Positions 55,583-64,000 of a stretch of 64,000 bases of DNA are shown piece after piece. Position 1 is the stretch's first letter, and every line of letters starts with the position of its first letter. The translations under genes were made by a program, and so were the position numbers. Source of the stretch: Thalassia testudinum. Taxonomy: Eukaryota > Streptophyta > Magnoliopsida > Alismatales > Hydrocharitaceae. A model generated the notes under the pieces. It made no database searches. It was not told the DNA's origin and saw only the letters and a program-made list of their open reading frames with translations. Location: positions 59,890,501 through 59,954,500 of the forward strand of contig JAZHRO010000019.1 in NCBI GenBank assembly GCA_037157565.1. The letters are read 5' to 3'.

Positions 55583-56140
55583 GTGCAGAGCACTGGAGGG
55601 CGCGCAGGAGGCCACGATTCCCAAGCACGAGGAGGAGGACAGCAGTCGCGAGGAGGGTACCGACCAGCACCTACCCGTCCGACGCAGAGTGTGGCTGCTT
55701 CGTCCGCACCTAGAGCTGAGGGGCGTATCAACGCCCTGACACACAGGGATGCCAGAGCTTCAGGATCGGTGGTAGCAGGTATGGTTTCAGTTTCCGGCAG
55801 ACTCGTTTACACGCTTTTCGATTCCGACGCTACGCACTCGTTTGTCGCAGCCAGTTTCGCAGTTAGTTTGGGCCAGGATTATATGCTATTAGAAAATCCG
55901 TTAGTAATCAGAGGCCTGAGTGGTCAACTGTTTGTAGCTGAGGAGGTGTACACAGATTGCGAGGTCAGCGTCGGGGGACATAGCCTGCCAGCTGACTTGA
56001 TTTTGATATAGATGGAGGACTTTGGAGTGATTCTGGGGATGGATTGGCTGTCCGCTTACCACGCCTTGATGGACTGTTTTGAGAGGAAGATCGTCTTCTC
56101 CATGCCAGAGTTGCCTTCTTTCGAGTTTCACTGACAGCTA
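55583..56140 (+). pseudogene. Chromovirus E protease
   Basis: NALTHRDARASGSVVAGMV leads to the active-site motif DSDATHSFVA (55820-55849), with Asp in place of the Gly of DSGA. VIRGLSGQLFVAEEVYTDCEV and VILGMDWLSAYHALMDC follow. Stops occur at about 56009-56011 and 56132-56134. Same frame as gag. Confidence 0.88.
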
Positions 56141-57170
56141 GTGGACGGAGGCTTCAGGTGCATTTCGGTACTTCGGGCGGCGAGACTTTTGAGCCAGGGG
56201 TGTGAGGGCTTCCTAGCTTGTGTGGTGGCAGAGCCCAGCCCTGTGGCAGACTTCCAGAGTATCCCGGTGGTCAGAGAGTACCCTGACGTGTTTCCAGACG
56301 AGTTACTAGGACTACCGCCCGGGCGTGAGATCGAGTTTGAGATCTCACTAGTACCAGGGACCAGCCCCATCTCCACTGCGCCATACAGGATGGCACCGCT
56401 TGAGCTACAAGAGCTTAAGTCTCAGTTGCAGGACCTTTTGGAGAAGGGTTTCGTGAGGCCCAGTGCGTCTCCCTAGGGAGCCCCGGTACTGTTTGTGAAA
56501 AAGAAGGATGGTACCCTACGCCTTTGTGGACTACCGACAACTGAATAGGGTCACCATCAAGAACAGATATCCGCTGCAGAGGATCGACGACTTGTTTGAC
56601 CAATTGCGGGGTGCCACGGTGTTCTCCAAGATCGACTTGAGGTCGGGATACCACCAGTTGAGGATCAGGGAGACCGACGTCTCCAAGACAGCTTTCCGCA
56701 CCCGGTACGGACACTACGAGTTTTTGGTCATGCCGTTTGGGCTGACCAATGCCCCCGCTGCTTTCATGGATCTGATGAACCGGGTGTTTAGACCGTACTT
56801 GGACCAGTTCATGGTGGTTTTCATAGATGATGTACTCATCTATTCTAGAGATCAGACGCAGCACGGACAACACTTGCGGATGGTTCTGGACACTCTGAGA
56901 CGACGTAGGCTGTACGCCAAATACAGCAAGTGCGAGTTCTGGTTGAGGGAGGTGACCTTCTTAGGTCATGTGATCTCTGGAGACGGCTTGGCGGTGGACC
57001 CAGCCAAGGTCGAGGCAGTACTCAGGTGGGAGAGACCGCGTTCAATCACTGAGATTCGCAGTTTCCTGGGACTGGCAGGCTACTACAGACGATTCATCAG
57101 AGGTTTTTCACAGATTGCGCGTCCTATGACACAGTTGACCCGGAAGGACGTGCCCTTCGCTTGGACAGAC
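56141..57170 (+). pseudogene. Chromovirus E reverse transcriptase
   Basis: The N-terminal part (56141-56476) runs CEGFLACVV to QDLLEKGFVRPSASP, then a stop (Trp expected). After [12 protein letters not shown] a 2-base deletion at about 56522-56524 shifts the frame. The rest is open: [49 protein letters not shown], the catalytic [10 protein letters not shown] (56817-56846, both Asp intact), [15 protein letters not shown] and [19 protein letters not shown]. Clearly chromoviral. Confidence 0.93.
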
Positions 57171-57600
57171 GCCTGTGAGGCGTGTTTTCTGGAGCTGAAG
57201 GAGAGGTTGACCTCGGCTCCCGTGCTCACCATCCCTGACAGTAGTGGCGGGTTCGTTGTGTACACGGACGCCTCCTTGCAGGGGTTAGGAGGTGTGCTCA
57301 TGCAGAGGGGTCACGTTGTCACTTACGCTTCGCGGCAACTGAAGCCCCATGAGCATACCTACCCTACCCACGACTTAGAGTTGGCAGCTGTTGTCTTCGT
57401 GCTGAAGACCTGGAGGCACTACTTATACGGTGAGACCTTCAAAATTTTCACAGATCACAAGAGCCTCAGATACCTTTTTGATCAGAAGGAGCTCAACATG
57501 AGACAGTGACGTTGGTTGGAGCTCCTGAAGGACTACGACTGCAGCATCTCCTACCACCCGGGAAAGGCCAATGTGGTGGCTGACGCCTTGAGCCGTAAGG
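57171..57600 (+). pseudogene. Chromovirus E RNase H
   Basis: [28 protein letters not shown], then [25 protein letters not shown] and [15 protein letters not shown] stop at 57507-57509 follows [22 protein letters not shown] closes the domain. Except for the one stop the domain looks whole. Confidence 0.9.
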
Positions 57601-59186
57601 CACCCGCACACTTGGCCAGTTTACAGTTACAGAGTTGGAGCCTTTTGGAGGAGGTGGGCAGTTGGCGACCTCTAGAGTTACGGGGGTACTGTGGGGCAGT
57701 GACGGTGACACGACAGACTAGGCCAGAGCTGATAGACGGCATCATCACAAGACAGATGGCCGATCCGTACTTGCAGTCCTTGCGCGATAGAGTACTGTCA
57801 GGAGACCCAGGGGACTTCTCTTTCACAGACCAAGTGCTGCGCTTGAGGGGACGGTTGTGCATTCCCAAAGACGAGGAGTTGTTGAGAGAGCTCCTGACTG
57901 AGGCACATGGTTCCAGATTCACCATACATCCCGGAAACACGAAGATGTACCACGACTTGAGACGCGAGTTTTGGTGGAGGGGGATGAAGCGGGATGTGGG
58001 TGAATTCGTGCAACAGTGCTTAGTGTGCCAGCAGGTGAAAGCCGAGCATCAGAGGCCTGCAGGGCCGCTACAGCCACTTCCAGTGCCAGAGTGAAAGTGG
58101 GAGAGCATCACCATGGACTTGGTGGTGGGCTTACCTGTTACCCAGCGAGGACACAACGCAGTCTGGGTAATTGTGGATAGACTGACGAAGACGGCATGAT
58201 TCTTGCCGATCCGAGTCACTTTGGGACCAGCACAGTTGGCAGAGAGGTATATCCGCGACATGGTACGACTACACGGAGTTCCGCGGGAGATCGTATCCGA
58301 CAGGGATACCCGCTTTACGTCCCAGTTTTGGGCTTAGTTTCAGCAGGCCTTGGGGACGCGGTTGAGGTTTAGTACAGCTTACCACCCCCAGACGGACGGA
58401 CAGTCCAAGCGCACGATACAGACACTTGAGGACCTTTTGCGTGCCTGTGTACTGGACTGGAGGGGCTCTTGGGAGGAGCACCTGCCCCTGGCGGAGTTTG
58501 CATACAACAACAGTTATCACTCGAGCATCGGCATGGCTCCCTACGAGGCTCTGTACGGACGGAGGTGTACGGCACCTTTGAGTTGGGTTGAGGTGGGGAC
58601 CAAGTGGGAGGTTGGCCCCAGGTTAATCCGGCAGAGTCAGGAGGTAGTCGAGCAGATCCATAGGCGACTCCGCACTGTTAGGAGTAGACAGAAGAGCTAC
58701 GCGGATCGGAGACGCAGAGAGGTGCAGTTTTAGGTTGGGGACCACGTCTTTCTCCATGTTTCGCCCATGAAGGGCCTGCAGCGGTTTGGAGTGAGAGGGA
58801 AGCTCGCGCCGAGGTTTGTGGGGCCCTTTGAGGTCCTGGAGCGAGTTGGACCCGTTGCTTACAGGCTTGCCCTCCCTCCCCAGCTTTCTAGTGTGCACGA
58901 CGTGTTCCACGTGTCCAACCTCAGGAAGTACGTAGCCGATCCCAGTCACGTACTGAGTCACGAGAGCGTCGAGGTGGGCGACGACCTGACCTACCCCGAG
59001 CGGCAAGTGCAGATTCTAGACCGAGCCATCCGCAGTTTGAGACGAAAGCAAGTACCCCTGGTAAAGGTTTTGTGGAGGAGCCAGCGGTACGAGGAGACTA
59101 CCTGGGAGCCTGAGGCGGCAATGCGGGAGCGGTACCCGGAGCTCTTCGCGGGTACTTCTTTTCGGACCAGCTTCGGTCCTCTTTGA
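57601..59186 (+). pseudogene. Chromovirus E integrase with chromodomain-type C-terminus
   Basis: Zinc region with AHGSRFTIHPG and CLVCQQVK. Core: first Asp in ITMDLVVGL (about 58111), second in IVSDRDTRF (about 58296). The third position is Lys (AAG, 58407-58409) in GQSKRTIQ where Glu is standard. Stops at 58092, 58198, 58334 and 58731. The SH3-like part ([31 protein letters not shown]) is followed by [24 protein letters not shown] and RERYPELF, a chromodomain-like end that would direct integration to marked chromatin. The frame ends at 59186. Confidence 0.92.
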
Positions 59187-59270
59187 GTTTGTTATGGTTA
59201 TTATGATGTTTTTCCCGCACCTTAGTTAGCACAAGTTTCGGGGATGAAACTTCCTTTGAGTTTGTTATAT
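59187..59270 (+). other. Chromovirus E 3' end before the LTR
   Basis: 84 bases only. TTTCGGGGATGAAAC at 59236-59250 is the most purine-rich piece; no classical polypurine tract abuts the LTR start at 59271. Confidence 0.6.
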
Positions 59271-61939
59271 TGTTACGAATGCGCGGCTTCAGACGTCTTT
59301 TAAGACGTCTGGGATGTGGCCCAGACGTCGGACCAGACGTCTGGAACCCCTTCCAGACGTCTGGGATTCGGTTTCGGCAGCACGCGCGGTTGCGTCTGTG
59401 CGCCTGCGCGCGCAGACCTGAGGGTGCTTTTTCCCCTCTCTCCTGCGGCCGCAGGCTGCGCCCTCTGTTCCACTCTCTCTCTCCTCCCTGCGCGGCTTTA
59501 AAATGCCACGCCCTCTCCCTCACTCTCATCACCTCCGCCCCCTTCCTCTTCTCCTTCCAGTCGGTGCGCGAGTGCGAGGGTGAGTGAGCGGCGGCAGCGA
59601 CAGCCGCGGTGAGCGTGGGAGGAGGTGCTGCGCGAGGGAAGAGGCGCTCGGCCTGAGGGCGAGCTTGCCGGGGCTGCTAGGGCCGGCCGGCGGGGGGAGC
59701 AGCAGACGGGGAGGCCTGCTGTAGCTCGAGCAGCAGGCGGACGAGACGCTGCGCGGCCGTGCGTCGCGAGTGGAGGGCGTCGCGCCCTGATTCTGGAAAT
59801 TTTTCCAGAATCAGACGTCTGGGCTTCCAACCAGACGACGGGGAGGACGTCTGAAAGGTGAGTTATTTTTTGTCCTTCTTCCTTTTCTTCGGCCGTCCGT
59901 ACTGAGAGAGAGAAATGGGTACGCGCAGGTTCTGGATTCGCCATCCAACGTGAATCAGACATCTGGCTACAGTGCCAGACGACGGGAACGACTTCCAGAC
60001 GTCCGGGGTGACCATCGGACGTCTGGGAACTAGGCCAGACGCCCCCGCAGGCTTCTGGACGTCTGAGAGACCACGCAGGATAAGGTACCATCTGATCCCC
60101 ATTTTTAAGACGTCTGAAAGAAGTTACAGACATCTGATTTTGCACTGTTTCGTCGTTTTTGACCCGTTTAGGGCCTGTTCGGAGTCCGTTTTCCGTGTTT
60201 CGAGTTGCGTGCTTTTCGGAATTAAATCCTCTACCCGTCTACAATAGTTGTCTACTGTCTTGAGAAACTCCTTGTGTTTGATCCTTGTGATAGGACCCCA
60301 TTCCGTTGCAGTCTCGGGGGTTGCGGAGGTACGTCGGATTCCCGACCACGCCCCCAGTACGTCTGTTGTAACCGGTAGAGTGGCTTTTAAGTTTATCAGT
60401 ATAATCTGTTAAATTATGGAACCATAAATAGAACCTAGGACATTGCATGAATCCTAGGAATGAGAAACTAGAATGAATGGTAGATCCTAGGGTGTTGCAT
60501 GAATCCTAGGGCTGGAAAACTAGATTGTATGATAGATCCTAGGGTATGGCATGAATCCTAGGATGGGAAGAACTAGTGGAATATATGAATACTGCAGTCT
60601 TGGAAAATGTGGAAAGGAAATAATAGCTACCTGTAAATTGGTTTAACAGCTGCCTATTATGAATAAATGAGCATGTGTGAGAATATGAGATGTATGAACG
60701 TGAAACTGGAAAGGTGAAACCTGAATGTGCTGAGTTAAAAGAACTGGAACCCTACGGGGAATTAGGAGTGGAACTCCTGGAAAGAGAAAGGAATGGAAAT
60801 GAGAAAGAAAGACGTGGTAGTGTGCTGTCTCTTGGGTACGTAGTACCAAGGGAGGTACCTGTACCTGTTTAGTGCAGAGCAGAGCCAGCCTCCCCAGGGA
60901 CCCAGGGTTAGGACTGGCTACTTTGTACCGACTTGCTGGCCCTCGTGTACGTAGTACCGAGGAGAGCTACTAGTGTAGGGAGGTACTAGCTACCCCACGG
61001 GCCTTGGGGTTCTGCTAGCCTCCTACACCGACTTGTTAGGCCCACTGGGCAAACCAGGGTAGTCAGGCGAGAGTGTGCGGACTGTGGAGGGGCAAGGCCC
61101 CTGTTTGGTTACTGTGGAGGGGTTCGACCCCTGTTACTGAGAGGGTTCTGCCTTGTGCTGGTTCCGTACTGTGCTTTGGGCGCACCCGTTAACGGAAACG
61201 ACTGACCGCGTGCCAGTGCGGGTTAGCTACCTGTGCGTTTATCGCGCATGCCGTAGTCACCGTTACGCTTGTCCGTGACCTTGGGGTGGTTGACTGAGAG
61301 TAGGATCACCACGGGGGACTCTCCCGGCTAGAAGAGCACCACGTGCTACTTCTACTTTTTGGAAAATACTGCAATCAAGATCGTTCCCACGAGGAACATT
61401 CGAGATCAAGTGAAGGATCTGAGAAATAGATAAAATTTGAAACAATAGAAAGACGTAAATAAAGGAAGAAAGAAAATTAAAACAGCTACTGTACACTTTA
61501 CTGTTTCTTTAGTTTAGCTGCCACTCTACTCAGTGTTTTGCTGACGTGCTACACTCGTTACCTTTTAGGACCAGGTGTTGAGCAGCCAGGGTCAGCGGCT
61601 GCAGAGGACGTTGGGCCGAGTAGGGTCCAGTACAGTTACCACTATTCTCTTGTACCTCTTTTTGGTTCCACTGTAGTGAGTAGTTCTTGTTACCGCTGTA
61701 CTTTCCTTTACCTGCAGTTCATATTATGTTATGAATGTTGTTCTACTGTTGTGGTGGTATATACTGTAGTGGTTTCTTTCCTTACTGCTGTATTTTCTTA
61801 CTGTTAGTTATATTCATGCTGAATGTGGTTTATTTTACTGCTCTTTTGGTTACTTCCTCGTTGGACGACCAGGTCTTGGGATTAGTCGAGTTGGTCCGGT
61901 TCTCGTGTCTCGTAGGGACTCGGGAATCGGGTCGTTACA
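59271..61939 (+). repeat. 3' LTR of chromovirus E
   Basis: TGTTACGAATGCG to GGGTCGTTACA. It matches the 5' LTR throughout. Length differs mainly by small deletions at about 59710-59860. Palindromes are partly shared: exact CAGACGTCTG at 59332, 59352 and 59812. Confidence 0.95.
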
Positions 61940-61944
61940 ACGAA
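61940..61944. repeat. Target-site duplication of element E, right (ACGAA)
   Basis: Partner of 51535-51539. Confidence 0.95.
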
Positions 61945-62440
61945 AATTGCGGCGGGAAGCCTACATTTCTCAAAATTATGAATAGGTCCCTATGAATTTC
62001 AATTCGGATTTCTAATTGAAATCTTAATTCCTCTTCTCTTTTTTCTCTTAGGTTTAGAAGGCTCTATGGATTAATGATGGCCCAACACTTAAGGGTGTCT
62101 TTTTTGTGATAGAATTAGTGAGGTGAAATACCCAAAAAACCCCTAGGGTTGGGTCCACCTTACATTTAGGTCCTTTTCAACTTGTTTTGGCATAACTTGA
62201 GTTATACACCTTGGAATCACGTGAAACAAGCGTCACCAAAAAGCTTGTGATGAGACAAATCCAATGATATCATATATGGCACCCTTTTGATAATGTTGAC
62301 TAGGGATTGACTCGAAATACACATTTTTTTGGCAATTAAAGTGGTGCTGACACCAGCGTCGAACCACAATCGGGTTTTCATGTTCAAATTGACTCGAACC
62401 ACCCTGAAATGACTCGAGACTTGGATTTGGGGATGTTACA

Positions 62441-62628
62441 CTAAATTTGTAGCATCTAGTTCCTAGACTAAAAATCTCGATAGTGGTTTTTGTGTAATTT
62501 AATTACTCCTTACGAACGAGCTCGGAATACGCACTTTGATTACAAGAATGACAAATTTTAAGTGTTGATTCGCTTTTGTCGACTATACTACGATGCAATT
62601 CTTAATCCTTGACTCAGTGATATTAACA
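62441..62628 (+). repeat. Athila-type LTR 3' end fragment
   Basis: Contains CTCCTTACGAACGAGCTCGGA (62506-62526) and CTATACTACGATGC, and ends ATTAACA at the spacing seen in R2 and the H LTR. The rest of the LTR is not found; candidate I borders it on the left. A TGGTAGAGCTGATA sequence after it (62632) is not a convincing primer site. Confidence 0.55.
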
Positions 62629-64000
62629 CTCTGGTAGAGCTGATAATGATTATATACTTGATGTCAGACCTTAGGAGTAGGTCCATTAGCATCTTTAGGA
62701 CCTTCTGAATCTAGAATCACCTTCAAAGAGCTTGTTAGATGCTTAGGTTGTTCTGAAGAACAACCTCATTTTCGTGCTTAGGTGGAAGATATGAGATTCG
62801 CATTTGATGGATCAATTTAGAGTCTTGATAAGTTTAACAAGTTCTCGAGGTTGTTTCAAGTAGATCCGGGTTATTGATTAGAATAGAATTCCTTTGAGGT
62901 TGAAAGTCAACTTCCTAGCTCAATTTGGTCAACTCTAACCTTAACAATAGCTCAAAGTTTCTGAGATCAGAATTAAGAGTTGAATTGTGTTCTAGGGATT
63001 AGTTTAAACTTATCCAGATCAAATTGAATGAGTTTTGATTAAGTTTTAGGTGAATTCCATCTCCTGCTCAGTTTGGGTCCATTTAGGACTTCAATTGGTT
63101 TCAAAGAGTTCTAAGTGAATTTCCAAGCTAATTTTAGCTTGAAGCAATTCGAGTTAACCTTATGAAGTGGTCTAGAATCTTTCTAGAGGTCTTAAGCAAT
63201 TTGTTGAGTCAAATGTCCTTCTATTTCTCACATTCTGAGCTTCAGCGAGAAGCTCTAAGTCTTACTAAGCTTCCACGCCTTCCTAAACTTCCATTTCTTC
63301 ACCATTGAGTGTGAAATGCTTTCAGGCTTGTTGAGTGAACCTTAGGTGCGTGAGAGAGAGAGAGATCTTTAATTGATTTGAATATTGGTTGTTGGAGTTG
63401 CTATTCTGCATTAATGGTTTCAGACCATTTCTAGAGCTTGATTTGAAGAATCAATTATGATCCTTTGATCCAATTGAAACCTTCAATCAAAAGTAGATCC
63501 TTAGGGCTTTCGATTGAGCCCTTAACCTTAGGATTTGGAGATCAATGCTGCGAGTATTCGATCGTTGAAGCTAGACCTGGAGTTGGAGTTGCGTTGAAAT
63601 AAAAAGGGCTCGCTTAATCCCACATCGAAAGTGGGAGAGCAACTTTGGTCGTATATAACCAATCGGGCCACCAAACCTCCCATCCAGTATAGGGTCGGAT
63701 CCCACTAGCATATATGACCCTTCCTTGCAATGAAAGAGAGAGCCATGTGTTGGCGTGGGCTTGTGGGTGCAGTGTGGGCCTGTTATGGGCCGAAACTATG
63801 TAAAAAAATAAACTAAATAAAAACTATGTGCCCAGCTTAGTAGTGGTACCGATCTAACCCCTAGTGGACTGTTGATCCTTTGAAGGGTTGGGCTCGCCAA
63901 CCAATAATTTTTGGATAAGAGATGTTAAGTAGGCTATGTCAAGCCTATGTATTGATGAGGCTGTGTGTGAAAATGACTAAGTGTTGAGCTTGTGCTGTGC
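62629..64000. other. Unassigned AT-rich region at the right edge
   Basis: No gene seen. TTAATCCCACATCG at 63614 followed by TATATAACC (63654) resembles the CCCACATCG block found in the LTRs of A and H, so it may be another LTR or leader. A 10-bp inverted repeat (AGGTTGTTCT and complement) lies at 62746-62767. Confidence 0.35.

Larger units (their letters stand above)
51540..61939 (+). mobile_element. Chromovirus E (Tekay/Del-like, structurally complete)
   Basis: 10,400 bp, plus strand, flanked by ACGAA. LTRs of 2703 and 2669 bp with TGTTAC...GTTACA ends. Primer site of iMet type, gag, protease, RT, RNase H, integrase with C-terminal chromodomain-type end. It is the youngest-looking element: the LTRs are near-identical over long runs. 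It is still inactive, with stops in gag, knuckle, protease, RNase H and integrase, a 2-base deletion in RT and a Lys for the integrase Glu. Confidence 0.96.
50280..62440 (-). mobile_element. Chromovirus-type solo LTR candidate I, split by element E
   Basis: Plus strand TGTAACACC (50280) to GGATGTTACA (62440), so its ends are inverted copies as in chromovirus LTRs. Without E and one ACGAA it is about 1.76 kb. The left part follows D's LTR in order: 'cttggtcttgaatgtcc', 'cagcgagtag', then 'tcaacggtacctta'. The bases flanking it (TCGAA and CTAAA) are not a clean duplication, and the left edge overlaps the end of H's LTR. I see no internal domains. Confidence 0.45.

Noticed and set aside
63600..63720. 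Promoter of a host gene (CCCACATCG, TATATAA)
   Set aside because: The same CCCACATCG block is part of LTRs in this window, and no coding region follows before the edge.

Overview
This window reads as nuclear DNA of a flowering plant from a repeat-packed, probably heterochromatic, region. I see no host gene, rRNA, functional tRNA gene or CRISPR array. Almost all of it can be assigned to LTR retrotransposons inserted into one another. Two Ty3/gypsy lineages supply the coding remnants. The first is Athila-like: tRNA-Asp-type primer sites, long 3' noncoding regions, WGIDFMG integrase. The second is a Tekay/Del-like chromovirus: initiator-Met-type primer site and a chromodomain after integrase. 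A third family, of unknown class, is present only as two solo LTRs.

Layout from left to right. 1-14667 is the 5' end of a minus-strand Athila-like element (A). Its 5' LTR is split by a complete but inactive Athila-like element B (1958-12928, minus). 14668-23931 is a minus-strand chromovirus (D). A cuts its 3' end, and a 1.74 kb solo LTR with 5-bp TSD TCAAC (15943-17684) sits in its integrase. 23932-25057 is unresolved and contains a 48-bp poly(A)-tailed insertion with a 17-bp duplication. From 25058 runs a plus-strand, gag/protease-only Athila-like element (H), whose 3' LTR ends at 50286. H is interrupted by a solo LTR, R2 (28791-45720, TSD CCAAG). R2 is itself split by the 14.2 kb minus-strand Athila-like element F (30700-44936, TSD also CCAAG). 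H's 3' LTR is split by a second copy of the third-family solo LTR (47731-49445). From 50280 to 62440 is a chromovirus-type solo LTR candidate (I), split by the best-preserved element, E (51540-61939, plus, TSD ACGAA). 62441-62628 is a further Athila-type LTR end, and 62629-64000 is unassigned.

In each autonomous element the order is LTR, primer site, gag, protease, RT, RNase H, integrase, 3' noncoding, polypurine tract, LTR. Every one carries stops, frameshifts or lost catalytic residues, so none looks able to move by itself. The signal that crosses family boundaries is a GACGTC-centred palindrome, usually CAGACGTCTG. It recurs in arrays within LTRs of otherwise different families and is the observation I would pursue first. 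Other cross-family patterns are a conserved internal polypurine block after pol, a conserved module at LTR 3' ends, and repeated loss of the integrase catalytic Glu through a CpG-type change.
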